A stretch of 64,000 nucleotides of DNA, from NCBI RefSeq assembly GCF_022179765.1, contig NZ_BPRE01000001.1, forward strand, positions 620,001 to 684,000, read 5' to 3'. Positions 38,045-47,941 of this stretch are shown one piece after another; within the stretch, counting starts at the first letter, position 1; the number at the start of each line of letters is the position of its first letter. This stretch comes from Methylorubrum suomiense. Lineage in GTDB: Bacteria; Pseudomonadota; Alphaproteobacteria; Rhizobiales; Beijerinckiaceae. A model generated the notes under the pieces. The model saw only the letters and a list, made by a program, of their open reading frames with translations. It ran no database searches and was not told where the DNA came from. Both the position numbers and the translations under genes were made by a program.

Positions 38045-38062
38045 TTGGATAATTTAATCCAA
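38045..38062. promoter_or_regulatory. 18-bp dyad in AT-rich parB-TerB gap
   Basis: TTGGAT-AATTTA-ATCCAA is a perfect inverted repeat with 6-bp arms in the most A/T-rich pocket of this part of the window, about 98 bases upstream of the TerB-like start. An operator is plausible; the regulator is unknown. Confidence 0.35.
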
Positions 38063-38122
38063 TCTATCATACGAACTTAATCGGCAAATCAAATCTGACA
38101 GCGACTAGTAAAGCGTATCGGC

Positions 38123-39028
38123 TTACGATTCCGCACCCGAGCCGCTGAGTTTGCGGCAGAGCGCGTCGCGCTCCTCGGCGCTGCCGTAGCGAATGCGGAT
38201 CTCCCCCTCCCCGCTCGCTTTGTCCTTCACGGCCACCGCGTGGCCGAGAGCGCGGCCCAACACATCCTCCAGCGATCGAAGGGTCGTATCGCTGCCCGAG
38301 GCACGTCGGGGTCGTCCGGGTCGCGGCGCTTCGGACACAGAATTGTCCGCCGCGGCGAGAGCCTCGACCTCGCGGACAGAGAGGCCCTCGGCGACGATGC
38401 GTCGAGCGATTCCCTCCGGATCGCGCACGGAAAGCAGCGCGCGGGCATGGCCGGCGGTGATCTCTCCGGCCGTGACCCGATCCTGAATCGCGGGCGGGAG
38501 CTGCAACAGCCGCAGCGTATTGGCGAGATGGCTGCGGCTCTTGCCCAACAACTCCGCCAATTCGGCCTGGGTGTACTGGAACTCTCCCATCAGCCGCTCA
38601 TAGCCGGCGGCTTCTTCGATGGCGTTCAGGTCGGTTCGCTGAACGTTCTCGAGGATCGCGTATTCGAGCGAGGTACGGTCGTCGATCTCGACGACGACGA
38701 CCGGCGCCTCGGTGATACCGGCTCGCTGAGCGGCGCGCCAACGGCGTTCGCCGGCGACGATCTCGAAGGTCCCCGGCACGGCGGGCAGGGGCCGGACGAC
38801 GATGGGCTGAATGACGCCGCGCTGGCGGATCGAGGCCGCAAGCTCGTCGAGTTCCGGCTCCGAGAACCGGCGCCGGGGATTGCGTGGATTCGGACGCAGG
38901 AACTCCACCGCCACCTTGCGCTGCGATTGGGGCGGGCGGGAATCCTCCCGCGGCGCGTCGTCGGAGAAATCGCCGATCAGGGCCGCGAGGCCACGTCCGA
39001 GCCGCGGCCGGCCCGCATCATCCGCCAT
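38123..39028 (-). CDS. parB: Chromosome-partitioning protein ParB
   Basis: ParB binds parS and slides along DNA as a CTP-dependent clamp that ParA then moves. The 301-residue protein begins with the ParA-interacting LGRGLAALIGD. The N-terminal CTPase domain carries RRFSEPELDELAASIRQRG and the GERRWRAAQRAG motif, and the helix-turn-helix is the TQAELAELLGKSRSHLANTLRLL region. A dimerisation tail ends the protein. The ATG at 39028 is preferred over a GTG two codons upstream. It starts 35 bases after parA. Confidence 0.95.
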   Translation of the reverse strand: MADDAGRPRLGRGLAALIGDFSDDAPREDSRPPQSQRKVAVEFLRPNPRNPRRRFSEPELDELAASIRQRGVIQPIVVRPLPAVPGTFEIVAGERRWRAAQRAGITEAPVVVVEIDDRTSLEYAILENVQRTDLNAIEEAAGYERLMGEFQYTQAELAELLGKSRSHLANTLRLLQLPPAIQDRVTAGEITAGHARALLSVRDPEGIARRIVAEGLSVREVEALAAADNSVSEAPRPGRPRRASGSDTTLRSLEDVLGRALGHAVAVKDKASGEGEIRIRYGSAEERDALCRKLSGSGAES

Positions 39029-39063
39029 CGCCACTGGAAAACTCCGTTACTCTGTTGGGTCTG

Positions 39064-39894
39064 TTACGCGGCGGCCGCGGGCGGCGGTGCCCGGCCCTCG
39101 CGCTGGATAACCTCGGATGCGAGGCGCAGATAGGCCTGAGATCCCGCGCATTTCAGATCGTAGAGCAGCACCGGCTTGCCGTGGGAGGGGGCTTCCGAGA
39201 CGCGGACATTGCGCGGAATCATGGTCTCGTAGACCTTGTCGCCGAGGAAGCCGCGCACGTCCGCCACCACCTGGGCCGAGAGGTTGTTGCGCGGGTCATA
39301 CATGGTGAGCACCACGCCCTGGATCTGAAGCTTCGGGTTCAGGGCGCCCCGCACCTGCTCGACGGTGCGCAGAAGCTGGCTCAGGCCTTCCAGCGCGAAG
39401 AACTCGCATTGGAGGGGCACCAGCACCGCATCCGATGCGGCCAACGCATTGATCGTCAGAAGATTGAGCGAGGGTGGGCAATCGATCAGGACATAGGTGA
39501 TCGGCTCCGCGCCGGGCGTCTGCGTGAGATCGCGCAGGACGTTTCGCAGGCGGTGGGCGCGATCCGGAGCGCTCGCCAATTCCAGTTCGAGGCCAAGCAG
39601 ATCCATAGTCGAGGGCGCGACCGAGAGGCGCGGAACAGCGGTCGGCGTCACCGCTTCCGCCAAGGGCGCCTCGCCGGCCATGACATGATAGGTCGAGACT
39701 CGACGGCGACGGCGGTCGATACCGAGACCTGTCGAGGCGTTGCCCTGGGGATCGAGGTCGATCACCAGCACCTGCTCGCCGATGGCAGCGAGCGCAGTGC
39801 CCAGATTGATCGCCGTGGTGGTCTTGCCGACGCCGCCCTTCTGATTGGCGAGCGCCAGCACCCGGAGCGGCTTGGGCTGTGAAGAATCGGTCAT
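39064..39894 (-). CDS. parA: Chromosome-partitioning ATPase ParA (Soj)
   Basis: ParA is a deviant-Walker ATPase that positions origins through ParB. The 276-residue protein has ANQKGGVGKTTTAINL near 16-31 (signature lysine in KGGVGKT), DLDPQGNAS near 46-54, and DCPPSLNLLT near 138. The C-terminal RNVRVSEAPSHGKP is also typical. The ATG at 39894 overlaps the rsmG stop by 4 bases. The longer open frame upstream lies within rsmG and is not part of the gene. Confidence 0.96.
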   Translation of the reverse strand: MTDSSQPKPLRVLALANQKGGVGKTTTAINLGTALAAIGEQVLVIDLDPQGNASTGLGIDRRRRRVSTYHVMAGEAPLAEAVTPTAVPRLSVAPSTMDLLGLELELASAPDRAHRLRNVLRDLTQTPGAEPITYVLIDCPPSLNLLTINALAASDAVLVPLQCEFFALEGLSQLLRTVEQVRGALNPKLQIQGVVLTMYDPRNNLSAQVVADVRGFLGDKVYETMIPRNVRVSEAPSHGKPVLLYDLKCAGSQAYLRLASEVIQREGRAPPPAAAA

Positions 39895-40526
39895 GAGTCC
39901 ACGCGGGAAAGCGACGTGACGCGCACGATTCGTGCCTGCGAGTCGGTACGGCTCGGAATCAGGTCGCGGGCGAATGTCCACTCTCTGTCCGCATCGGTCA
40001 ATTCCACGGCTGCATCACGGCCCTTCGGAAACAGACCGACTGTGCCGCTTTTCAACAGAGGCTCGGTCCAGGACAGCAATTGGGTCAGCGGCGCGAGCGC
40101 CCTAGCACAAACGATGTCCGCACCGGCAAGTTTGCCGATGACCGCTTCGATACGCCCGTTATGCACGGTGACCGGCGCGCGGGTCAGCCGAGCCGTTTCG
40201 GTAAGGAAGGCGCATTTGCGCGCGTTGCTTTCGACGAGCGCAACATGGAAGTCCTGCCGTTCCCGTCCGGCAATGGCCAGGATCAGACCGGGAATGCCCG
40301 CACCGGATCCGAGGTCGACCCAGCTGTTCGCGGTGGGTGCCAGAGACAGGAGCTGGAGGGCGTCCGCGACATGCCGATGCCAGACCTCGCTCAGCGTTGC
40401 TGGGCCGACGAGGTTCTTGACGTTCTGCCAACGTGCAAGCTGCTCCACATAGATGTCGAGCGCGGATGCTGTTTCACGTGAAACATTATGCGCAGCGAGA
40501 ACGCGTGCGCGCTGGCCGGAGGTCAT
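39891..40526 (-). CDS. rsmG: 16S rRNA (guanine-527 N7) methyltransferase RsmG
   Basis: RsmG (GidB) methylates G527 of 16S rRNA; loss gives low-level streptomycin resistance in other bacteria. The 211-residue protein carries LARWQNVKNLVGP near 30, WVDLGSGAGIPGLILAI near 68-84 (SAM site) and VESNARKCAFL. The codons for NVSRETAS contain the perfect parS palindrome (40470-40485). It is coupled to parA by a 4-base overlap and follows mnmG after 161 bases. Confidence 0.95.
   Translation of the reverse strand: MTSGQRARVLAAHNVSRETASALDIYVEQLARWQNVKNLVGPATLSEVWHRHVADALQLLSLAPTANSWVDLGSGAGIPGLILAIAGRERQDFHVALVESNARKCAFLTETARLTRAPVTVHNGRIEAVIGKLAGADIVCARALAPLTQLLSWTEPLLKSGTVGLFPKGRDAAVELTDADREWTFARDLIPSRTDSQARIVRVTSLSRVDS
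40470..40485. other. parS: parS partition site
   Basis: TGTTTCACGTGAAACA is a perfect 16-bp palindrome and an exact match to the ParB-binding consensus. It lies inside the 5' part of rsmG, about 1.4 kb from the parB start codon. It would nucleate ParB loading and marks the region as origin-proximal. Confidence 0.93.
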
Positions 40527-40687
40527 GCGGCGGTCACGAATGGAGAAAACGCATCGAAACGAAATCCTTCGACGATGCTCATCGAAGACTGGAAGTGGCA
40601 GGCAGCCGAATGGATGCCCCTCCCGTCCCGGGTCACGCCAGGCATCCCAGGTACAGAACGTCGATACGATGGTAAGATCATTTCGAG

Positions 40688-42562
40688 CTATGCCGATGCC
40701 TGTAGGCGCCCGCGCCGCGCATGCGCGGCCAGGAGCGTCAGCGCCGCAGGTGTCACCCCCTCGATACGCGCGGCCTGCCCCAGCGTGGTCGGGCGGACGC
40801 CATCGAGCTTGGCCCGCATCTCGTTCGACAGACCGGCAATGGCAGCATAGTCGAGGGAGGCCGGGAGGCGGACCGCCTCGTCACGACGGAACGCGGCAAT
40901 ATCGGCCTGCTGACGGTCGAGATAGACCGCGTAGGTTGCATCCGTGCGAAGGCGTTCGGCGGTCCGCGGCGGCACTTCCGCCAGATCCGGCCAAATCGCG
41001 GCAAGGCGCTCCCATCCAATTTCCGGATAGGAGAGAAGCTGGAACGCGCTGCGACGCAGGCCGTCACGGTTGAGCAAGAGGCCGTGACCGGCCGCCTCGT
41101 TCGGGGTCAGGCTCAATGCATCGAGCTGGGCGCGCGCGCCCCTTAGATCCTCCTGAGAGGCGGCAAAATGGGTGGCCCGGACCGCACCCACGCAACCGAG
41201 CGCCGCGCCGCGGGGTGTCAGCCGCTCATCGGCATTGTCGACGCGGAGCGAGAGGCGATACTCCGAGCGCGAGGTGAACATACGGTAGGGCTCGCTCACC
41301 CCATGGGTGACGAGGTCATCGATCATGACGCCCAGATAGGACTCGGCCCGGTCGAACACGGCGAGATCGAAGCCGCCGGCCAAGCGCGCGGCATTCACGC
41401 CTGCGACCAACCCCTGCCCTGCCGCCTCCTCGTAGCCCGTGGTGCCGTTGATCTGTCCTGCCAGGAACAGGCCGGGCAGCCGCTTGGTCTGAAGCGTCGC
41501 GTCGAGCTCGCGCGGATCGACGTAATCGTATTCGATGGCGTAGCCGGGCCGCAGGATACGGGTCCGCTCCAGGCCCGGAATCGCGGCGATGATGGCGGTT
41601 TGAACTTCTTCGGGCAGGGCCGTCGAGATGCCGTTCGGGTAGACGGTCGGATCGTCGAGACCCTCGGGCTCCAAAAAGATCTGGTGGCCTTCACGGTCCC
41701 CGAAACGCACCACCTTGTCCTCGATCGAAGGACAGTAGCGCGGGCCGCGGCTGCTGATGCCGCCGGAATACATCGGGGAACGGTGCAGGTTCGCCCGGAT
41801 CAGATCGTGCACGCCTTGCGTCGTGCGGGTGATCCCGCACGCGATTTGGGGCGTCGTGATCCGTTCGGTGAGGGTCGAGAACGGGACCGGATCCTCGTCC
41901 GCCTGCTGCATCTCCAGGGCGGCCCAATCGATGGTGCGTCCGTCGAGCCGCGGCGGTGTACCCGTCTTGAGGCGGCCGAGGCGGAAGCCGTGACGATCGA
42001 GCGTCTCGGCCAGCCCGAGCGCGGGCCCCTCCCCGGCGCGGCCAGCCGGAACCTGCCGTTCGCCGATATGGATCAGCCCGCGCAGGAAGGTCCCGGTGGT
42101 CAGGACAACGGCCCGTGCCGACAGACGTCGCCCATCCGCCAACACCGCACCGGCGACGGTGGTACCCTCGATGATCAGATCGTCGACTTCGCCCTCGATC
42201 ACCGTGAGACCCGCCGTCTCGGCGATCGCCGCCTGCATGGCACGGGCATAGAGGGCTCGATCGGCCTGGGTGCGAGGGCCGCGCACCGCCGGACCCTTGC
42301 GCCGGTTGAGAAGGCGGAACTGAATTCCCGAGGCGTCGGCCACGCGGCCCATCAATCCATCGAGGGCATCGACCTCGCGCACGAGATGGCCCTTGCCGAG
42401 GCCGCCGATGGCGGGGTTGCACGACATGGCCCCGATGGTCGCGGCACGATGCGTCACGAGGGCGGTGCGGGCACCGACCCGCGCCGCAGCGGCCGCAGCC
42501 TCGACGCCGGCATGGCCGCCGCCGACGACGATGACGTCGTAGCTCGTCAGAGAAGGGTGCAT
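40688..42562 (-). CDS. mnmG: tRNA uridine-5-carboxymethylaminomethyl modification enzyme MnmG
   Basis: With MnmE, MnmG (GidA) installs cmnm5U at the tRNA wobble position, using FAD, NADH and methylene-tetrahydrofolate. The 624-residue protein opens with the FAD loop [14 protein letters not shown] near 10-23, followed by [39 protein letters not shown] and [19 protein letters not shown] are further hallmarks. The C-terminal tRNA domain is complete. It is transcribed from the mnmE side after 379 bases, so it probably has its own promoter. Confidence 0.96.
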   Translation of the reverse strand: MHPSLTSYDVIVVGGGHAGVEAAAAAARVGARTALVTHRAATIGAMSCNPAIGGLGKGHLVREVDALDGLMGRVADASGIQFRLLNRRKGPAVRGPRTQADRALYARAMQAAIAETAGLTVIEGEVDDLIIEGTTVAGAVLADGRRLSARAVVLTTGTFLRGLIHIGERQVPAGRAGEGPALGLAETLDRHGFRLGRLKTGTPPRLDGRTIDWAALEMQQADEDPVPFSTLTERITTPQIACGITRTTQGVHDLIRANLHRSPMYSGGISSRGPRYCPSIEDKVVRFGDREGHQIFLEPEGLDDPTVYPNGISTALPEEVQTAIIAAIPGLERTRILRPGYAIEYDYVDPRELDATLQTKRLPGLFLAGQINGTTGYEEAAGQGLVAGVNAARLAGGFDLAVFDRAESYLGVMIDDLVTHGVSEPYRMFTSRSEYRLSLRVDNADERLTPRGAALGCVGAVRATHFAASQEDLRGARAQLDALSLTPNEAAGHGLLLNRDGLRRSAFQLLSYPEIGWERLAAIWPDLAEVPPRTAERLRTDATYAVYLDRQQADIAAFRRDEAVRLPASLDYAAIAGLSNEMRAKLDGVRPTTLGQAARIEGVTPAALTLLAAHARRGRLQASA

Positions 42563-42941
42563 GACGGGTTGATTACGCGTGGGTGCGCCGGGCGGTCAAC
42601 GCGATTCGTCGCTCGAATCACGGGCGGTCGATAGGGGAGGGATCTGACACCGTCGACACGGCGTCTGATGCCTCCTCCACCTCGTCACCATCAGTGGCCA
42701 TAAATTCGGAGAGAGTTTGTCTTGGGGAAACGAAAGCCGTGTTCTTGCTCCTCGTCCTTCCCTCTTCGGCTGCCCTGCCCCTCGAAGCTTGTGGGTGAGA
42801 TGGGAGGGACTGGCTAGGCTGTGACGATTCGCAATCGGACGAGTGATTGGGGTCACGATGCCTTCTGAGTCGCGGGAGGATGACCGAAGGATACGGACGT
42901 CAAGCCGAACCTGAGATCATATATAAGCCGGCAAATAAATT
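42563..42941 (-). other. Intergenic region mnmE / mnmG
   Basis: About 380 bases with no gene I can support. It should hold the mnmG promoter, and the hairpin over the mnmE stop (42929-42951) lies at its edge. The frames that can be read across it give low-complexity, Arg- or Ser-rich peptides. Confidence 0.55.
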
Positions 42942-42951
42942 TTACTTGCCG
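42929..42951 (-). terminator. Hairpin spanning the mnmE stop codon
   Basis: On the minus strand CGGCAAGTAAA and TTTATTTGCCG pair over up to 11 bp (one G-T pair) around a very small loop, and the stop TAA lies inside the stem. The upper half is A/T-only and breathes easily. It may end transcription of leuS-mnmE; no clean T-tract follows. Confidence 0.4.
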
Positions 42952-44273
42952 ATACAGAAGCCGGCAAAGAGTCGATCCAGCATGTTATCGACACTGACAT
43001 GGCCACCGACTTCGCCGAGGGCTCGGACGCCCAAGCGTAGATCCTCGGCGATCAATTCGGGCGGATGGTCGGGGGCCGCGCTGGCCACGCGATCCAAGTG
43101 AACGATGGCACGGTTGAGCGCATCGCGATGGCGCTCGCGGGTCACCAATGCATCGCCCCCGAGAGACGCCTGGGCCTGCTGGCGAATCGCATCGAGCAAG
43201 GCATCGAGACCGGCACCGGTGCGCGCTGAAATCGCCAGTGCACCGTCCTGCGGCAGCCGAACCGTCGTGAGGTCGGATTTGGTGTGTACCCGGATCGTCG
43301 TCATTCCCCCCAGCGATGCAGGCTCCGGAGCATCCGCCGGGATCAGGTGCAGAACAAGATCCGCCGTCTCGATGCGTCGTCGGGTGCGGGACACGCCTTC
43401 GGCCTCGATCGGATCGTCTGTCTCGCGCAGCCCCGCCGTATCGACGAGGGTCACGGGCAAGCCGCCGAGATCGCAGCGGACTTCGATGGCGTCGCGGGTG
43501 GTGCCGGGAATCTCCGAGACGATGGCGGCATCGCGCTTGGACAGAGCGTTGAGCAGGGTCGATTTACCGGCATTCGGCGGACCGGCCAGGACGACGAAGA
43601 ACCCCTCCCGTAGGCGTTCGCCCCGGCGCCCATCGGCCAGCGCTTCTCGGATTTCCCGCGAGAGGCAAGCCGCGCGTTCGGCCTGCGCCGCGTCGAGGCC
43701 TACCTCGTCCACGTCACCCTCGTCGGCAAAGTCCAGAGCAGCCTCAGCGGCGGCGAGGAGATCGATGGCTCTGTCGCGCCACGCCATCACTTGGCGACCC
43801 AGGGCACCATCGAGTTGGCGCAGGGCTTGGCGCCGCTGCGCCTCGGTCTCCGCATCGATCAGGTCTGCGATGCCCTCGGCCTCGGTCAGATCGATCCGCC
43901 CGTTGAGGAAGGCACGGCGGGTAAAGGCACCGGCCTCCGCAGGCCGGCACCCGGGCACGGAACGCAGAGCCTGCAGCACGGCTTCCCGCACGGCGGTACC
44001 ACCATGCAAATGGAGTTCGGCCATATCCTCGCCGGTGGCCGTACCGGGGCCAGGCAGCCAAACGACGAGAGCCTGATCGAGCAACGAACCCGACGCAGGA
44101 TCGCGTAGGCGACGCAGCGAGAGCCGCCGCGGCTCCGGGCGGTCGCCCGCCAGGGCAGAGAGCGCGGCGGCGGCCGCCGGACCGCTGATCCGGACGACGC
44201 TCACCGCCGCACGACCGAAGCCGCTGGCAGGAGCGTAGATCGTGTCGGCCCGCTCCGGCAGGGCAGGGGGCAT
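42942..44273 (-). CDS. mnmE: tRNA modification GTPase MnmE
   Basis: MnmE (TrmE) binds GTP and formyl-tetrahydrofolate and works with MnmG on wobble uridines. The 443-residue protein has the N-terminal folate domain (TIYAPASGFGRAAVSVVRISG), a helical domain interrupted by the G domain, and the G motifs GPPNAGKSTLLNAL, DTAGLRET and TKSD. The essential C-terminal cysteine motif is FCIGK at the very end. It begins 3 bases before the leuS stop region, so the two are almost certainly one transcript. Confidence 0.95.
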   Translation of the reverse strand: MPPALPERADTIYAPASGFGRAAVSVVRISGPAAAAALSALAGDRPEPRRLSLRRLRDPASGSLLDQALVVWLPGPGTATGEDMAELHLHGGTAVREAVLQALRSVPGCRPAEAGAFTRRAFLNGRIDLTEAEGIADLIDAETEAQRRQALRQLDGALGRQVMAWRDRAIDLLAAAEAALDFADEGDVDEVGLDAAQAERAACLSREIREALADGRRGERLREGFFVVLAGPPNAGKSTLLNALSKRDAAIVSEIPGTTRDAIEVRCDLGGLPVTLVDTAGLRETDDPIEAEGVSRTRRRIETADLVLHLIPADAPEPASLGGMTTIRVHTKSDLTTVRLPQDGALAISARTGAGLDALLDAIRQQAQASLGGDALVTRERHRDALNRAIVHLDRVASAAPDHPPELIAEDLRLGVRALGEVGGHVSVDNMLDRLFAGFCIGK

Positions 44274-44276
44274 CGG

Positions 44277-46889
44277 TTACACCACGAGGTTCACGATCCG
44301 CCCTGGGACGACGATGACCTTCTTGGGCGCTCGTCCCTCCAACACCTTCTGCACGGCATCGAGAGCCAAGGTCGCAGCCTCGACCGCCTTGGCATCGGCG
44401 TCCCGCGCGACGGTGACGTCCGCGCGCTTCTTGCCGTTGATCTGGACGGGGAGGGTGATCTCATCCTCGAACAGCAACGCTTGATCCGCCTCGGGCCACG
44501 GCGCGTCGGCGACGAGTCCGGTCTGCCCGAGCACGCGCCAGCATTCCTCGGCGAGGTGCGGCATCATCGGGGCAATGAGTTGCACGAGGATGCGGGCTGC
44601 CTCCCCGGTCGCGGCCCGGGATGCACCGGTACGCAAACCCTCGTCCAGGGCGTTGGCAAGCGTGTAGATATGGGCGACGCACCGGTTGAAGCGGAGCCGC
44701 TCCACGTCCTCACCGACGGCAGCCAGGGCCTTATGGGCCGCCTTGCGCAGGACGAGGTCGGTAGCCCCTCCCTCCCCGTTCGCTGCGGCCGCTCCGTGGA
44801 CGAGACGCCATACGCGCTGCACGAAGCGGGCAGCGCCCTGCACGCCCTCCTCCGTCCAGATCACGTCGCGCTCGGGCGGTGAGTCGGAGAGCATGAACCA
44901 GCGTGCGGTGTCGGCGCCGTAACTGGCGATGATGTCGTCGGGGTCGACCACGTTCTTCTTCGACTTCGACATCTTCTCCGTCGGGCCGATCTCGATCGGC
45001 TCGCCGGTTTTCACGTGAAACGCTTTGCGCTGGCCGCCCTCCGTTTCGAAACGGATATCGGCCGGCGGCACCCAGGCACCGGCCGGGTCCTTATAGGTCT
45101 CGTGAACCACCATGCCCTGCGTGAACAAGCCAGCGAAGGGTTCGGAGATACCGGCCCAGCCGGTCGCCCGCATCGCCCGCATGAAGAAGCGCGAGTAGAG
45201 GAGGTGCAGGATCGCGTGCTCGACGCCGCCGATATACTGGTCCACGGCGAGCCAATGATCGACGGTTTTACGGTCGGTCGGTGCATCCGCCAGCCACGGC
45301 GCAGTGAAGCGGGCGTAGTACCAGGAGGAGTCGACGAAGGTGTCCATCGTGTCCGTCTCGCGCCGGGCAGCCGTGCCGCAGCGGGGGCAGGGCACTTGCC
45401 GCCAGGCTTGGTCGCGCTCCAGCGGGTTGCCCGGCTGGTCGAACGAGACGTCGTCCGGCAGCTTCACCGGTAGATCCTCGACCGGCACAGGCACCGGGCC
45501 GCAGGACTCGCAGTGGATGATCGGGATCGGGCAGCCCCAGTAGCGCTGGCGGGAGACGCCCCAGTCGCGCAGGCGGAACTGCACCTTGCGACGCGCGACC
45601 GGCGTGCCGTTCAGGCTCTCTGCCTCTAGCCGATCGGCAACGGTACGGAACGCGTCGTCCGTGCTCATGCCGTCGAGGAAGCGCGAATTGATCATCCGGC
45701 CATCACCGTCATAGGCGGTGTCGGTGATCGTGAAGCTCGCGGGATCCTGCCCCTCGGGGCAGACCACGGGCGTGTTGCCGAGCCCGTATTTGTTCGCGAA
45801 ATCGAGGTCGCGCTGGTCATGCGCCGGGCAGCCGAACACGGCACCGGTGCCGTATTCCATCAGCACGAAGTTCGCGACATAGACCGGCAGTTCCCAGGAC
45901 GGATCGAGCGGATGGCGGACCTTGAGCCCCGTGTCGAAGCCGAGCTTCTCCGCCGTATCGATCGCCTCCTGGGCGGTGCCGATGCGTCGGCATTCGTCGG
46001 CGAAGGCTTTCAGGCCTTCACCGTCCGGGCCGTTCTCGGCAAGTGCCTTCGCCAAGGGATGATCGACCGAGATCGCGAGAAACTTCGCGCCGAACAGGGT
46101 GTCGGGCCGGGTCGTGTAGACCGTCAGTTCCTCGGTGCCGGCGAAGGGGGCGGCGAGGGCAAAGCGGACCTCCAAACCTTCGGAGCGGCCGATCCAGTTC
46201 TTCTGCATCAGCCGGACCTTCTCCGGCCAACGCTCCAGCCCATCGAGGGCATCGCTGAGATCCTGAGCGAAGTCGGTGATTTTGAAGAACCACTGCGTCA
46301 GTTCACGTTGCTCGACCAAGGCCCCCGAGCGCCATCCGCGTCCGTCGATCACCTGCTCGTTCGCCAGCACGGTGTGATCGACCGGATCCCAGTTCACCTT
46401 GGCGGTGCGGCGCGTGACCAGCCCCTTGTCGAGGAAATCGAGGAACATGCGCTGCTGGTGCTTGTAATAGTCGGGATCGCAGGTCGCGATCTCCCGGCTC
46501 CAGTCGAGCGACAGGCCCATGCTCTGCAGCTGCCCGCGCATGGTGGCGATGTTGGCATAGGTCCAGTCGCGCGGGTTGACCTTGCGCTCCATGGCGGCGT
46601 TCTCGGCCGGCAGGCCGAAGGCATCCCAGCCCATCGGATGAAGCACGTTGTGGCCCTTGGCGCGCTTGTAACGGGCCACCACGTCGCCCATGGCGTAGTT
46701 GCGCACGTGACCGATATGGATGCGCCCTGACGGGTAGGGGAACATCTCCAGGACGTAGTATTTCGGGCGCGGGTCGTCGTTCTGGGTCTCGAACAGCTTC
46801 GCCTCGTCCCAGGCCCGCTGCCAGCGCGGCTCGGCGTCCTTGGCGTTGTAGCGTTCGAGGCTCGGGGCGGGATGTGCGGTGTCGGTCAT
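44277..46889 (-). CDS. leuS: Leucine--tRNA ligase
   Basis: LeuRS charges tRNA-Leu. The 870-residue class I enzyme has the HIGH motif in [15 protein letters not shown] near 45-59, a CP1 editing domain with [12 protein letters not shown] near 250-261, a zinc-ribbon-like CESCG...CPRCG insertion near 470-530, and KMSKS in [13 protein letters not shown] near 640. The ATG at 46889 ([15 protein letters not shown]) is preferred over an open extension. In many relatives leuS is upstream of lptE-holA; here it heads the mnmE block on the opposite strand. A parS-like site lies at 45007-45022. Confidence 0.96.
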   Translation of the reverse strand: MTDTAHPAPSLERYNAKDAEPRWQRAWDEAKLFETQNDDPRPKYYVLEMFPYPSGRIHIGHVRNYAMGDVVARYKRAKGHNVLHPMGWDAFGLPAENAAMERKVNPRDWTYANIATMRGQLQSMGLSLDWSREIATCDPDYYKHQQRMFLDFLDKGLVTRRTAKVNWDPVDHTVLANEQVIDGRGWRSGALVEQRELTQWFFKITDFAQDLSDALDGLERWPEKVRLMQKNWIGRSEGLEVRFALAAPFAGTEELTVYTTRPDTLFGAKFLAISVDHPLAKALAENGPDGEGLKAFADECRRIGTAQEAIDTAEKLGFDTGLKVRHPLDPSWELPVYVANFVLMEYGTGAVFGCPAHDQRDLDFANKYGLGNTPVVCPEGQDPASFTITDTAYDGDGRMINSRFLDGMSTDDAFRTVADRLEAESLNGTPVARRKVQFRLRDWGVSRQRYWGCPIPIIHCESCGPVPVPVEDLPVKLPDDVSFDQPGNPLERDQAWRQVPCPRCGTAARRETDTMDTFVDSSWYYARFTAPWLADAPTDRKTVDHWLAVDQYIGGVEHAILHLLYSRFFMRAMRATGWAGISEPFAGLFTQGMVVHETYKDPAGAWVPPADIRFETEGGQRKAFHVKTGEPIEIGPTEKMSKSKKNVVDPDDIIASYGADTARWFMLSDSPPERDVIWTEEGVQGAARFVQRVWRLVHGAAAANGEGGATDLVLRKAAHKALAAVGEDVERLRFNRCVAHIYTLANALDEGLRTGASRAATGEAARILVQLIAPMMPHLAEECWRVLGQTGLVADAPWPEADQALLFEDEITLPVQINGKKRADVTVARDADAKAVEAATLALDAVQKVLEGRAPKKVIVVPGRIVNLVV
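45007..45022. other. Degenerate parS-like palindrome inside leuS
   Basis: GTTTTCACGTGAAACG matches the 16-bp parS consensus at 13 positions, including the central TTTCACGTGAAAC run. It lies about 4.5 kb from the perfect parS. Whether ParB binds it is unknown; the codons (FHVKT) could also produce it by chance. Confidence 0.5.
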
Positions 46890-47062
46890 GAACGGCGCCG
46901 GATCAGCGGAGAACGGGGGCGGGTCCCGAGGGGGCATCGCCTTCGGGATCGGCACCTAGCATATCCGTCCCGCGAAGGGTCAACGAAACGCTGGGGCCTG
47001 CCTTGAACGCCAGCGACCCGCGCCCCAGGAAGACGGCCAAAGAATACGGCAAGGAACATGGA

Positions 47063-47782
47063 ATGAGCGAACAGTCGACATCCCTCGACGCCATGCCTCC
47101 CGTCGGTGAGGCCGACGTGGCTGCAGGATTGGCCGAGGTGCAGGCCGGCATCCGCCGCGCGGCGCAGGACAGCGAGCGCGATCCGGCCAGCGTCCACCTG
47201 ATCGCGATCTCAAAGACCGTGCCGGCGGAGGGGATCTTGCCGGCCTTGGCCGCCGGGCAGCGCCTGTTCGGCGAGAACTACGTGCAGGAATCGACGGCGA
47301 AATGGCCGGCATTGAAGGAGCAATTTCCGGAGACGGAACTGCACTTCGTCGGCCCCCTGCAATCGAACAAGGCTCGCGAGGCGGTGGCCCTGTTCGACGT
47401 GATCCATTCCCTTGATCGGCTCTCCCTCGCCGCGGCGCTGGCGAAGGAGATCGACCGGGCGGGGAGGGCGCCCAAGCTGCTGATCCAGGTCAATACTGGC
47501 GACGAGGCGCAGAAAGCCGGCGTCGCGCCGGATCAAGTCGAGACGCTGCTCGCCGAGTGCCGCGACACCCATGGGCTCGCGATCCACGGACTGATGTGTA
47601 TTCCGCCCGCCGAGGATCCGCCCTCGCCCCATTTCGCGCTGCTGGCGCGCATCGCCCGGGAACAGGGCCTGCCGATCTTGTCGATGGGCATGAGCGCGGA
47701 TTACGCGGCAGCGATCCAGATGGGGGCGACCCATGTGCGGGTCGGTACCGCGATTTTCGGGAGGCGGTTGAAGCGCGCCTGA
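47063..47782 (+). CDS. yggS: PLP homeostasis protein, YggS/PROSC family
   Basis: YggS holds pyridoxal phosphate on an alanine-racemase-like barrel and buffers the cofactor without known catalysis. The 239-residue protein has VHLIAISKTVPAE near 36-48, where the lysine binds PLP, then LFGENYVQE and the FVGPLQSNKAR block. ILSMGMSADYAAAIQMGATHVRVGTAIFG near the end binds the phosphate. The ATG at 47063 (MSEQST) has AAGGAA upstream. It is divergent from leuS and convergent with aroKB. Confidence 0.9.
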   Translation: MSEQSTSLDAMPPVGEADVAAGLAEVQAGIRRAAQDSERDPASVHLIAISKTVPAEGILPALAAGQRLFGENYVQESTAKWPALKEQFPETELHFVGPLQSNKAREAVALFDVIHSLDRLSLAAALAKEIDRAGRAPKLLIQVNTGDEAQKAGVAPDQVETLLAECRDTHGLAIHGLMCIPPAEDPPSPHFALLARIAREQGLPILSMGMSADYAAAIQMGATHVRVGTAIFGRRLKRA

Positions 47783-47904
47783 GGCGAGCGCCTCTCCCGT
47801 CCCTCCCCTTCATTCCGACATGCCCGCGTCGGCGGGGCCATGAGGGAGAGCTTCAGCGTCTCGCGCGATCTTGGAGCCTTCCTTCGATGCGGCGCTTCGC
47901 TTCG

Positions 47905-47917
47905 CACCTCAGGATGA
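47905..47917. repeat. Short interspersed repeat fragment, copy 2
   Basis: Identical over 13 bases to positions 1-13, in the 159-base gap between convergent yggS and aroKB. The surrounding CGCTTCGCTTCG and GATGGG words belong to the same type of intergenic repeat. Confidence 0.35.
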
Positions 47918-47941
47918 TGGGCGGGACGATGGGGGAGGGGG

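Noticed and set aside
38020..38080. CtrA site in the parB-TerB gap
   Set aside because: Several TTAA words exist, but none are spaced by seven bases.
42583..42856. Small open frames on both strands between mnmE and mnmG
   Set aside because: Both give Ser-, Arg- or Pro-rich peptides without start signals.
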